Source: Schoenoplectus triqueter
Lineage: Eukaryota; Streptophyta; Magnoliopsida; Poales; Cyperaceae
NCBI GenBank assembly: GCA_964058805.1
Contig: CAXKVV010000420.1
Location: 1-36,888 of the forward strand
DNA length: 36,888 nucleotides
Reading direction: 5' to 3'
Under the pieces are notes generated by a model. That model worked only from the letters and a program-made list of their open reading frames with translations. It did not search any database and had not been told where the DNA came from. Every line of letters begins with the position of its first letter. Position 1 is the first letter of the stretch. A program made the position numbers and the translations under genes. This document shows, piece by piece, positions 10,420 through 21,635 of the stretch.

Positions 10420-12157
10420 AAAGGCTCTCCCGCTGATTGATTTTCTATAAGGTTATATCTTATGCAAATAAGATGCATATACCCCGTATCGGTTTAATTC
10501 TTAGATTTGCAGCTTAAAGTCCAAACCAAATAAAATTGGATTTTCTTGGTTCGGCTCTGTCGACTAAGAAAGTTAAATTAGATTTAAGCTTTCTTTATGC
10601 TTTCTTTACGCTTTCTTTTCGAAAACTTTCGATTGTGTTAAAGTATATCTAAGAATGTGATGAAGCAATAAAGTACCTAAGTAAGAGCTGTTGATCTCCA
10701 CACATAAAAGATAAGGTGATGTCAAAGAAAGATGGGAAGTGGATACCTTCGGTATTCTTTCTGACATGCCCTTTTACGTGTCCTGATAACTGGCCCAAAA
10801 GGAACTTTGTCACGTTACCAAATTACTTTTACGCTTTCGAAGCATGGCAAATGTAACTCTTTTGCTTTTTCGAAAACTTTTAGTTATGAAAAGTATATCT
10901 ATGAATGTGATGAAGCAATAAAGTACCTGAGTAAGAGCTGTTGATCTCCACACCCGAAAGAGATGGTTCTGTCTAGGAAAGATTGAATTTAAAGTGGTCC
11001 TCGTGACCCCGATCTTTCCTGGGAGCCCCTTTTACGTGTCCTGATAACTGGCCGAAAAGGAACTTTGTCACGTTATCAAATTACTTTATCGTACTAGAAG
11101 GAATTAACTGTTTTGAAATCATATAAAATGTTTATATGCTTTTTACGGTATAAATAAAGAACAAAGATGAAGTTGCAAAATAAAGAATTGAGAACTGATA
11201 GTTATATATGTGACTGATTCACATATATATATACAAAATATTTGTATGAGCAAGTAAATTAGATTTACTGCTTTGATATGAAATGTATCTTATCATAGAT
11301 GCAAAGCTACTTCTATTGGATAGATAGTAGTTATATACGTGACTGATTCATGTATATATACAAAATGTTTGTATGAGCTGGTAAATTGGATTTACCGTTT
11401 TGATAATAAATGAGTAAATTAGATTTATCATTTTAAGGAACCGTGAAAGAATGTTATGTCAAAGAAAGACTGGAAAAGGAACTTTCAATGGTCTTTCTGG
11501 CAGACGTCTTTTCACGTGTTCATAAGTCTGTTTAAAGTTAGCTTAATAAACTGACTAATTATAAATGTGTAAATTAGATTTATCATTTTTAAGAAACCGT
11601 GAAGGAAGGTTATGTCAAAGAAAGACTGGAAAAGAAACTTTCAGTGGTCTTTCTGGCAGACATCTTTTACGTGTTCGTAAGTCTGTTTAAAGTCAGTTTA
11701 ACAAACTGACTGCTTACGATGTTAAACCCGAAAAATTAAGTAATATGCCCTACCTACTCTGTCATCGCATATCATTGTTCATTGGCAGACGTGACCTACT
11801 CAGTAGGCGTCACCTTTTACCTTTGGTTTTCGAGGGTTATGTCCGACATAACGAATTAAATAGAGTGAGGTTACTTACCAATGATTTCCAAAACAGTTTT
11901 GGGCTTGGGGCAAAGTTTCGTTAAAATATATGATGTTTAGCGAAACCAAGAATCACATAGAGATATGATTAGCAAAGAGTTGCTTACCTAAGATAATTAA
12001 TAAACGAGTTATTCAACGATAACTTGATTATCAATGAAAATAGGGATCTTGGTCCTAACTACAAACGGGAATATAACAAATTTGTAGTGGGAGTTTTATT
12101 TGGAATAAAACATTACATGAACAAAGCTAAAAATCTTTACATTTTACGTTGTAGCAC
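10420..12157 (+). other. Copia leader with repeated stem-loop modules
   Basis: About 1.7 kb of noncoding RNA leader precedes gag. It is built of duplicated segments: about 10616-10831 with 10867-11089, 11200-11290 with 11325-11400, and 11410-11540 with 11565-11700. Four segments hold a stem of type agaaaga/tctttct (10721-10764, 10971-11022, 11458-11505, 11614-11661), each followed by a ttttacgtgt-like string. A fifth hairpin (11791-11812, gtgacctact with agtaggcgtcac) is also followed by cttttac. This layout suggests structured RNA, for example for packaging or translation control; the role is inferred. Confidence 0.7.
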
Positions 12158-12820
12158 ATGACTAAAGAAACTCTTACTAATACGTTCCGTGCGCTCATAC
12201 TAAGACATGAGAAACTCGAGTACGTCCTTAACACACCAATCCCTGTACAGCCTGCGGTAGGCTGCACAACAAATGAAGTCACCATGTACAACAAGCACAA
12301 AGAACATGAGCTTGATGTACAAAGTTTCTTGGTCAAGAAATTTAAGGTGACTAAATCTCCGCTGAGTCATAAGATGACTGAGGGCAGCTCTCTTGACACT
12401 CATATGCTCCGTATGACGAGCGATGTTGAGCAGTTGGAGAAGCTTAACAGTCCGTTGAGCAAAGAGTTTGTTACGGATGTTATCCTGAACTCTCTCCCTC
12501 CTAGCTATTCTAATTTCATCAAGAATTATTATATGCTGGGAATGGACAAGAGTTTGCAGGAGCTCAAAGGGATGTTGAGGATCGCTGATGGGGAGATGAA
12601 GAAGAGTTCTTCTAACCTCATGTTCCAAGAAGGTGGAAATAAGATTAAAAGGACGAAACATAAAGTGACTTCCAAAGTGACGTTTAAGTACAAGAGCAAA
12701 GGGAAAATGATTTCTAATCAGAACACTCCCTAGGCAAAAACATCTTCTACCTCTGACTGCTTTTACTGTCAAAATAAGGGTCATTGGAAGAGGACCTGCC
12801 CTAAATATCTGGAGATGTAA
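12158..12820 (+). pseudogene. Copia gag remnant
   Basis: A 191-residue frame carries the Copia Gag (UBN2-type) signature: residues 75-147 run KMTEGSSLDTH, then LNSLPPSYSNF, then LKGMLRIADGEMKK. A TAG stop at 12731-12733 cuts it. In the same frame beyond the stop comes an intact CCHC zinc knuckle (CFYCQNKGHWKRTC), then a second stop at 12818-12820. The usual N-terminal region is missing or shortened, since the stretch before LDTH is too short and does not align with family features. Capsid assembly from this copy is therefore unlikely. Leader sequence lies upstream and protease in another frame lies downstream. Confidence 0.85.
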
Positions 12821-12849
12821 GGATGGGAAAGGTTCCCAAGACTTCAACT

Positions 12850-13041
12850 TCAGGTATTTTTATTGTTGAAGTTAACGTTGTTACCTCTATTCATGATTGG
12901 GTATTGGATACTGGATCATGTGCTCATATTTGTTCAAATATAGAGACACTAAAGAATAGGAGAAAACTATAAAATAAGGAAATACAACTCCGAGTTGGAA
13001 ACGGTGCACAAGTTGCAGCCGTAACAGTCGGAAGTATAGAG
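12850..13041 (+). pseudogene. Copia aspartic protease remnant
   Basis: The frame encodes VLDTGSCAHIC, with the catalytic DTGS at 12907-12918, the retroviral-type aspartic protease active site. It is out of frame with gag, so a frameshift lies between 12820 and 12901. A TAA stop at 12970-12972 interrupts it. After the stop the same frame continues through RVGNGAQVAAV and LPSGLVM into the pre-integrase region at 13042. The enzyme would have processed the Gag-Pol polyprotein in the particle. Confidence 0.8.
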
Positions 13042-14565
13042 TTGTGTTTGCCTAGCGGGCTTGTAATGGAACTTGAAAATGTATATTTTATTCCAAGTAT
13101 TTCCAGAAACATCATTTCAATCTCATGTTTAGAAATGAATGGTTTCTCTTTTGTTATAAAGGACAATGGTTGTTCTATATATAAAGATGAGTTATATTAT
13201 GGATCTTCTTTTATGATGAATGATCTTTATATACTGGAAATAGACAAACCTATATTTAACATCAATAAACGACTCAAAACATCTCATGAAAGTATGACTT
13301 TCATATGGCATTATCGCCTTGGTCATATAAACGAGAAACGCATCAAAAGTTACATGAAGTTGGACTTCTTGATAATTTTAATATTGTGAATCTTGTTTAC
13401 GTGAAAAATGACCAAATTGTCTTTCTCCAAGAAGGGCGAAAGGACAAGTGACTTATTAGCCCTTATACACACAGATGTATGCAGACCAATGAGTACTTGT
13501 ACAAGAAACAGTGATCGCTACTTTATCACATTTATTGATGATTACAGTAGATATGGCTATGTCTACTTGATGAGACATAAGTCTGAATCTTTTGAAAAGT
13601 TCAAGGAATTCAAGACTGAAGTAGAAAATCATCTGAATAAAAGTATTAAGGCCTTACGGTCAGACCGTGGAGGCGAATACTTAAGTTATGAGTTTATAAT
13701 GTACTTAAAAGAATGTGGGATAGTCTCACAACTCACACCTCCGGAAATGCCACAATGGAATGGTATTTCTGAGAGGAGGAATCAAACTCTGTTAGACATG
13801 GTTTGTTCCATGATGAGTAATACCACACTCCCAAAAATATTTTGGGGGCACGCACTAGAAACTGTTGCACTAATAATAAATAAGGTTTCATCCAAGTCAG
13901 TAGAAAAGACTCCATATGAGTTATGGTTTGGTAAGGTATCAAATATGTCTTATCTTAAAATTTGGGGTTGCAAGGTATTTGTCAAACGTTCGACTTCTGA
14001 CAAACTTGGACCCAAAGCTGATAAATGTTTTTTCATAGGGTATCCTAAGGAAACGAAAGGATATTACTTCTATTATCAGTCCGAGAACAAGATAATTGTT
14101 GCTCGTCATGGTATATTTTTGGAGAAAGAGTTTCTCGCAAAAGAAAGTAGTGGGAGTAATGTAATACTTGAAGAAATTCAAGATACATCACACAATACAA
14201 TATCTGATACTGATCAGATAAACTCACCACTTGATTCTTCGACTAATGAGCATTTGGAAGAACCAAATCTACAAATAGTTGTGGAAGAAGTTCTAGTCCC
14301 GAGCTCATCTACTTCAACGCAAGTTGAAATAGAACTAAATCCGCATACTGATGTGGATGAAGTTCGACAGCCTGAAGAACAAGTGCTACGAAGGTCACAT
14401 AGGACAGTTCGTGCACCTGAAAGGTACATGGGACTGCATGAAGTCTCAGTATTTGATGCTGAAGATCCTCTGACCTATGCGGAAGCAGTGGATAGACCCG
14501 ACTCTGATAAATGGCTGGAGGCAATGAGATCCGAAATACAGTCCATGTATGACAACAAGGTTTAG
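13042..14565 (+). pseudogene. Copia integrase (and pre-integrase) remnant
   Basis: The first part holds the GAG-pre-integrase region with WHYRLGHI, the two His of the zinc finger; its Cys pair (CESC) follows in another frame. The two parts are split by frameshifts near 13350-13410. The second frame (13408-14565, 385 residues) has the complete catalytic core: D23 in LIHTDV, D86 in LRSDRGGEY and E122 in GISERRNQT, with the 35-residue DDE spacing. It continues into the acidic linker toward reverse transcriptase (DPLTYAEAV). It ends at TAG 14563-14565 within the conserved lead-in to the polymerase. The core residues are all present, but no continuous protein can be made. Confidence 0.9.
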
Positions 14566-15500
14566 AACCTGGTTGCACCACTTATTGGGGTAAAACCCAT
14601 AGCTAACAAGTGGGTTTTTTTAAAAGAAAAACAGGCATGGATGATAATATGATTATTTACAAAGTACGGCTAGTAGCGAAAGGTTTCAAGCAAATTCTCG
14701 ACGTAGATTATGATGAAACTTTTTCGTCCGTAGCTATGTTTAAGTCAATTCGGATGCTCCTAGCAATTATCGTATTTTATGATTATGAAATATGGCAAAT
14801 GGATGTCAAAACCGTCTTCCTAAATGGAAATTTGGAAGAGGACATGTATATGATACAGCCCATAAGTTTTGAGGATCCAAAGAATGCTGGGAAGTTATGC
14901 AAGCTTCTCAGATCCATTATGGATTGAAGCAAGCATCACGGAGTTGGAATCTTTGATTTGACGAAGAAGTCAAACAGTTTGACTTCGTCAGATGCAAAGA
15001 AGAACATTGTGTATACAGGAAAACTAGTGGGAGTGTCATCGCTATTTTAACCCTCTATGTGGACGATATACTCTTAATGGGAAATAATATTCCCCTATTG
15101 CAATCAGCCAAATCTTCATTAAAGAAAGTGTTCTCAATGAAAGATTTGGGCGAGACTGTGTATATACTAGGCATAAAGATCTATAGAGATAGATCTAAGA
15201 GACTTATTGGATTAAGTCAAAGTACATACATTGATAAAGTGCTGAATCGGTTCAGCACGTAGAATTCTAAGAAAAGATTTCTACCAATGAATCATGGTGC
15301 ACAGCTTAGCAAGACTCAGTGTCCTTTGACAACTGATGAGCAAAGCATAATGAGTAGAGTACCATATGCTTCGGCTATTGGCTCTATCATGTACGCCATG
15401 TTGTGCACTCGCCCTGATGTCTCGTACGCTTGGAGTGTGACGAGTAGATATCAGGCTAATCCACGCTTGGAGTGTGATGAGTAGATATCAGGCTAATCCA
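14566..15500 (+). pseudogene. Copia reverse transcriptase remnant
   Basis: The reading frame changes at a T-run near 14615, then gives RLVAKGFKQ, MDVKTVFLNGNLEEDMY and CKLLRS. It is lost again near 14922, picks up at SWNL, and meets TGA at about 14955. The catalytic YVDD is intact at 15056-15067, followed by MKDLGETVYILGIKI and LSQSTYIDKVL, then TAG at about 15260. The last block has YASAIGSIMYAMLCTRPDVSYA. A 37-bp direct duplication (15426-15462 and 15463-15499, one mismatch) adds a further frameshift. The domain is recognisable throughout but cannot be translated as one piece. Confidence 0.9.
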
Positions 15501-15780
15501 TGCTAGGAGCACTTAAGAAGAACTAAGGATATATTTCTCATCTACGGTGCTAGTCAGGAGCTTGTGGTAAGTGGTTACACAGACGTTATCACCTCATATG
15601 AAAAATCATAAATAGAGGCGACGTAAAGATTTGTAAAATTGACACCGTCGGCAACACAGCTGATCCACTTGTAAGATCTCTACCTCAGGCCAAGCACTAG
15701 TTGCACATATCTTCTATGGGTTTGAGACACATAGGAGATTGGCTGTGAGATTTTCCTTTAAATCTGAGAGATTTATAGAA
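15501..15780 (+). pseudogene. Copia RNase H remnant, mostly deleted
   Basis: Only the edges of the domain remain. One end gives LVVSGYTD, with the first catalytic-type Asp. Soon after comes GDVKICKIDTVGNTADPL, which belongs to the C-terminal end of the domain. The middle, with the other acidic residues, is absent. Stops follow. Deletion of this domain would block second-strand DNA synthesis by this copy's own polyprotein. Confidence 0.75.
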
Positions 15781-15828
15781 TAAAGAGATTTGTATAAGGC
15801 ATGGCTCAATATGATTGACTCCAAGCTT

Positions 15829-15839
15829 AAGTGGAAGAT
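15829..15839 (+). promoter_or_regulatory. Copia polypurine tract
   Basis: The stretch aagtggaaga lies directly before the tgttag start of the 3' LTR. That is the position and composition expected of the plus-strand primer, although a T interrupts it. Confidence 0.7.
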
Positions 15840-17929
15840 TGTTAGTTTGTAATAATCTTGAAGTCAATAATACGATAAATTTGTTATATAAAGCTTTGTT
15901 CATGAATTGGATATTTAAACGATATTTTGTTTCCTTGAGTATTATTGAATTTATGAATCATTCCGAGTTCATGACTGGAATTGTGAAACTTCATAATATA
16001 GAATATACTCTTAAAAGTCACTAACCAAGGTAATTAGCAGGAACACTAATTAACCGTTATCAGGTTAGTATGTGGATTAAATGATGGTCAAGTTTTACAG
16101 ACCATAGACAAAGAGTTGTCATTTTAATCACATAGATAGATGTTCAAGGAACATCGTATTTGATAGACCCCGAATGAAACATTAAATGGAATTGTGTTCG
16201 TGTCATTAATGTTTTCGTTCAGTATTAAATTCTAAAGTATGAGGTATTCATCTTTCCTACATAGGATATGTATGTGTGTGATTTCTACCAAACGTTATCC
16301 GTAAAAGGTGGCTATAAAGGTAGCTCTTCGGTATACATAACTTATGCGGAGGAAGAGATGGTTTGCCAAAAGTACTATTGTCCCTCGTATTTTTATACGA
16401 GTTATAGCATCACTGGGCCCCTTGATAGAGTAAGATTATCTGCTAGCAGTATAATTACAAGAGTAATTATATTTGATTATTTACTCAGGATCAAGAAAAG
16501 ATTAAGTTTGCAAGGATGACACATACCTATCTTGAAACTGATCTGATAGCTATGAGACAAAAGAATTAAACACAAGTAAATAGTTTACTGGATCATGATA
16601 TTGTACAGTACATCATCATCTGTGTAATTGGATGGTCATAGTGCATTCTGCCAGATGCCTCCTATGATTATAGAAGTTAAAACGGTTTTAACTCTATTTA
16701 CCAACATAACACGGATCCTGTCGGGTCACACCGTATAGGAGTTAATCGGAGAATCTTATTGATTAATTATGAATTCTTTATAATTAATAATAAGATGGTT
16801 ATAATTAATTATATATGATATAATTATATTTGTCATAGAGATGACAAGAAGCAAAAATCAGATTGAATTTATAACGTGTTGGACACGTCGTATAAATTCA
16901 CCGAAACAACAACCGAGAAAAATATAATTGTAGATGACAATTATATATATTTGATTTGGATTTTAAAATGTTAATTATGGATTTGAATTATGGGCCAAAG
17001 CCCATTTATAATTAAAGTCTTAATTAATAATTAAAAGCCCAAAATCAGAAAAGCCCAAAATCCGAAAAGCCCAAAAAGGCCCATGATGACCTCCAAGGGT
17101 ATTTTGGTAATTTGTCCAAAAGCCCAAGGGTATTTCAGTAATTTGGCCAAAAAGCCCAATGGCGTTTTGGTAAATTGAATGAACTTTAAGGGTATTTTGG
17201 TCTTTTCACTTTGAAACCTCCTTACTATTCACGAGGGCATTTTGGTAATTTGTCAATTCCATTTTTTCTATAAATAGAGGGGTAGGGTGAGAGAGAAACT
17301 TCCACAAAATCAGTTCTACTTTCTCTCTCCCGGTATACGGTTGTTTCAGAATTCACGGGATCGGTGAATAGTGTTTTTACAAAAGTTGCGGTATTTCTGC
17401 ACATTTGTGAAACAGAATTACTGCGAGTCGTGAATAGTACTATTTCGTCTTTTTCTCGGGTGAATAGTGTTTTTGCGAAAAACCGCGGTTTACAGTATTT
17501 CTGGCAAAAGAAATAAGCCGCTCTCTGGTTAGTCCTGGTGGATAACCTACAGAGGCATCAGACGTTTGGTGCTCCGAGACAAGCCGATTTTCATTCCAAT
17601 TAAAATTTGGAAGCGAGGTATAATATCTTATATTAATCTATTTAATTGTTAAGTAGATTAATATTTTAGAAATCAATCATGGAGTAGATCAATAAAGGTT
17701 TAAAGAGGTGTGTATCTCTCGGTAATCATCCGACACATCACTTTAACCCTAAGCTTAAGTTAGAAGTAAAATAATATTTTACCGTCTTTTGTAAAGGATT
17801 AAATGTCTGTAACTCTCGGTTATTATCCGACATACTTTAATCCCTAACTTAAATAGAAGTAAAATTTTTGTTCTACGGTCTTTCCGCAGCTTGAGCATTA
17901 ATGGGATTTGGGCATTCCGAATCCCAACA
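15840..17929 (+). repeat. Copia 3' LTR
   Basis: This is the same length as the 5' LTR (2090 bp), with the same tgttag/ccaaca ends and a constant offset of 7523. About 10 substitutions separate the pair, 8 of them C/T or G/A. Its TATA box is at 17269-17276, and the ggtattttggtaatttg repeats are at about 17095-17253. Confidence 0.97.
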
Positions 17930-17934
17930 GGTAT

Positions 17935-18742
17935 TACTAAGAGAGTATTCTTAAAAAATATTGAAATTAAAAGACATCGTACTGAAATCGGAAGATGTTA
18001 AATCTATTTTTTGTTGCAATGTTACTTTCTAATCACGTTCGGGTGGTAATTTGGCTTTTGTTATAGATTCAAACGGAATATTTTAACTTCTTTAGCATGA
18101 AATGTGGATTCCAATTTTCATTGATTTTCAATGAGGTTACTAAATTTCAAATATGGGACTTTAAACGCTAATGAATCAGATTTGGATTGTGTTTTACTAT
18201 AATAAACTAATTGAGTTCATCACAAGCTTACACAGATTTTCTTCTAATTAATCAAATACATGCTTGAAATCAAATATATAGGAAAATCAAAAGAGAAATT
18301 CGATATATAGGAGGGCAGATATTTCATTAACCAACTCATAACATCACTTCCTTTGATGAAGTGGGCTTTCCCTACAAAATATTTTATTAAAAAAATTAAA
18401 AGTATGTATTTACAGTGCTAGTGGATCATGTATAAATATTCTGATATGGTGTGCTCTATTGCTATTTCCTCTTTTCCACCACAGTTTTCTACCCGTTTTC
18501 TCTCTAATGAGCCATCTCCCTTAGTATTAACTCTTTTAATTATATCACGGGTATTTCTTTTGCCTGGAAGACTCTCCTATTTCTAATTTCCTTCCATATT
18601 TGCCAGTAAGTTGCCATGCACATGCGGTCCCATTCGTTGCGAGCTTATTAAACAACTGTAATATTTTAAACAAATTAATATTTTAATAGGACTGATATTT
18701 AATTTTATGATCTAAAGCTTAGGTTGCTATTTTTTTTATCTC
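17935..18742 (+). repeat. diverged third relative of the inverted-repeat arm
   Basis: Two blocks resemble the left arm in direct orientation. 18231-18349 (agattttcttctaatta, then gatatataggaggg, then atttcatta) matches about 6503-6613. 18676-18740 (attttaatagga, then taaagcttag) matches about 6631-6690. Between them lie about 330 bp absent from the arm. The first part (17935-18230) shows no clear match. This piece lies next to the right arm in opposite orientation, so the locus has been duplicated in inverted form more than once. No gene is seen. Confidence 0.6.
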
Positions 18743-20373
18743 CGACTTATCATCCTTTAGGGTCGGTGTTTTCTTCACCTCACCCTTGCGTGAAAGTTCG
18801 TTTGGAAATAAAATTTTTGACTAGTGGTTGCTTTTTTTAAAGAATTTGTCTCATTCATTTTGTTTAATATTCAACAATTTATCACATTAATAATAGATGA
18901 AAATGATAGTTTATGCCCTTTAGCCTTACCAAAAATCTGAACAAAAGGAGAACTTTGATGGGTCGGTGTAGAAAACATATAAATTTTGAATGAATTGTTT
19001 TTGAACGGGCTAATAAAAAATACAATATCTAAGCTTTAAGTTGGAAACAAAATGTCGGTTCTATTAAAATTTTATATTTACAAAGGTAAGTGGTGATGTA
19101 GGTCAGTAATGAAATAACGATCCTCCTATATATTAAATATCTCTCTTATTTTTTTATATATTTAATTTTAAATATTTATATAATTAATTAAAAGAAAATC
19201 GGAAGTTGACACGATCCCCGTGCTATCAGTATATACCCAATAAAATTTTCAGAATAACGAATAATCAGCTTAATCTATATAACATTTTAAACTATTTTTG
19301 AACATACGTGCGAATAATTAAAATAATTGATTGAATTCAGATTTGCATACTGACTACTTTCTTTAACCATCTGTTGCAAAATTTCAACTAAATAGTACAG
19401 CCTTGGAGATTATAAATTACCTAATTGAGATGGTTCGACGCAAATACATAAAGTAAGAAAAATCAACATTGCCTTTCGAGAGTAGAAAGCGGAGGTAAGA
19501 ATTATTCGCAGTTGACAATATGGGTCAACATATGTTCAATGTTACTTTCTAGAGATAGAGATGTATTCATTGTTATTCATTATTTTTGGTTTCTGGAGAT
19601 CAACTTTAGAAAAAATATAAGAATGTGGGAAAATAATTATATGAGCGTGTTTTAATATCTTTATTAAAAAAATGCAGCATGTTGGTATGTGATTTTTAAG
19701 AAAGCACAGTCTACTTATAATTGGCAAAAAAAAGATAAAAAAAAATTGCAACGACAGAGGTGATGACAACTCCGACGTCATGGTGGGCTTTATATAGTTT
19801 TCCTTTTTATTTTATAAATTATGTTGTTAAATGTTATGTTTTAGTAGGGCAAAATTAAAATTTTAATATAAGAAAGGCTAAAATGTGAATTTATATTATT
19901 AGAATATTAAAATTAATAAATTACAAAAGTCAATACATCTCACAAAATAAAATAAATAATAAATTATAACTCGATATATAATTCTCATAATATTGGAGGA
20001 GCTAGTGGCCCTCAGTCGGATCCGATTTCTCTATAATACTTCATATATAAAGTAACTATTTGAAATCACTATGATTTTTAAATTTATATTACAGACTATC
20101 TAAACTTAATATCCTATTTTAAGTTCGCGGGTCCATTTAATCTGAACACTTTAGCAATATAAAGTAGTTCAGAGGTTGTGAATGTCTAGCCGTACGTATT
20201 GATCCTTGTGCATTTCATATAATTTTTTTTTGAGGAAATACATTTCATATTTTCTTTTCCCACTGACAAAATTATATCCAGTCCCAACTATATATTTAAT
20301 ATGGTCACATCACCTTGAAACCACAGTAATAAGTTGTTAATTCGGAAAATGTTCGGCAAAGTTAAAAATTTAA
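18743..20373 (-). repeat. right arm of the 1.63-kb inverted repeat
   Basis: This is the reverse complement of 5332-6959, starting cgacttatcatcc and fading out near ttaaaaatttaa at 20373. It differs from the left arm by scattered substitutions and small indels, such as extra ag/ct bases near 20001. Its inner edge is as sharp as the left arm's. Short frames inside (such as 19542-19781 on the minus strand) differ between arms and have no motif. Confidence 0.9.
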
Positions 20374-20756
20374 GGGGGTGTGTGTGCAAATTTAAGGGGC
20401 TGAGGAGGTGGCGATCGAGTGCTAAGGGGCCCATCCGACGCTAGCCGAAGCTAATTATCTTGTGTTTGGAAATTAACTCAAATTAAAGCAAAGTAGATAA
20501 ATCAGTTTAAATTATTACATTATTATTGTCTAATTCCTAGTGAATCAATTTCAATTGTGAAATTCAATTATCTTATACATTAATTAGTAAAAGGGTACTA
20601 AATTAGTTAACTGAGGTACCAAATTACTGTTGACTAATTCATTTATTTTCATTTATTTTCAGTTTGCAGTTTTTGAATTTTATTATTTGTCAGATTTGCA
20701 GTTTTTGAATTACGTGTCTAATTATATATTTAATTATTATTACATTTATCTTAAGA
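20374..20756. other. noncoding stretch between the inverted repeat and the Gypsy element
   Basis: A short G-rich patch (20374-20450) is followed by AT-rich sequence with a repeated cagtttttgaatt string (20670-20720). No gene or element is recognised. It is the left flank of the Gypsy insertion and continues at 31771. Confidence 0.6.
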
Positions 20757-21628
20757 TTAAGTGTCAAACCGTAAATTTTAATTAGGCATTAATAATAATT
20801 AATTTAGATAATGATCAAAATTTAACTAATGAAAATTAACAGATATTTTTATTGATCGACAATTAAGAGAATATAATTATGTATATCGGTAAATATACTA
20901 TATATATTAGTTGACGAATGGATAAATAAATTTTATAATAAATCTTACCAACGACCTGTGAAATTTAGTAAGTACAGACCTGAATTCAATTAAACAAACA
21001 ACATGAACCGACCAATAAAGAAATATATAGATATATATATTTATAAATAAATAATGGATCAATTAAACTAGAACTGAATAAATTGAAATAAGGTGATGAT
21101 ATTAACCAAATGGGGACAATAATACGAACTTAATCGAAAATTATTATATCTTAAGACTTTAAGTTTTCCTCTGAAAATGACCCACCACACCAATAGCTTC
21201 GTTGCTATGCCACAGAATATCATTAGCACCATTTTCTCTCTCTTCATTTATTATGCCCTCTCTCTCTCCCTCTCTCTCTCTCTCTCCCGGCCTCTCACCC
21301 TCTCTCTACCCCGTCCCCATCCCTCTCTCTGGAACTCTCCGTCTCCCCAGACGGGATTTTGTCTCTCTCTCTTGGTTCTGTCGATTCTTCCCCCGATGAG
21401 CGGCTCACTTGTCGCCTCACCCACTTGCGCCCTCACCCGCTCTCTGTCACTCCCACTCCCCGCCTCCTTCTTTTCCGCCGAGGCCATCGCCCCTCTTTGA
21501 CTTCGCTTACGCGAGACCCCTCTCCCTCACCCAGTCACTCATCACTCCCCTTACCCTATCTCGACTGCCTGTCCCCTCTTCTACCTACTCTCAACAGATC
21601 AATCCCGACTTCTATGCCCTAACCCCTC

Positions 21629-21635
21629 TATAAAA
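21629..21635 (+). promoter_or_regulatory. Gypsy LTR TATA box
   Basis: The string tataaaa lies after a long pyrimidine-rich tract and before gc-rich sequence. The same string is at 29717-29723 in the 3' LTR. It is the likely core promoter, placing about 2 kb of LTR downstream as R-U5. Confidence 0.7.

Larger units (their letters stand above)
8312..17934 (+). mobile_element. complete, coding-defective Ty1/Copia LTR retrotransposon with TSDs
   Basis: The element runs 8317-17929, flanked by the 5-bp duplication ggtat (8312-8316 and 17930-17934). It has two 2090-bp LTRs starting tgttag and ending ccaaca, a tRNA primer site, a long structured leader, and remains of gag, protease, integrase, reverse transcriptase and RNase H in that order. 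Integrase before reverse transcriptase defines Ty1/Copia. Stops, frameshifts and deletions disable the proteins. It sits in the spacer of the 1.63-kb inverted repeat. Removing it with one TSD would leave a spacer of about 2.2 kb. Confidence 0.97.

Noticed and set aside
12200..12847. 215-residue minus-strand frame opposite Copia gag
   Set aside because: Antisense shadow of gag; the plus-strand translation has clear family motifs and the minus-strand one has none.
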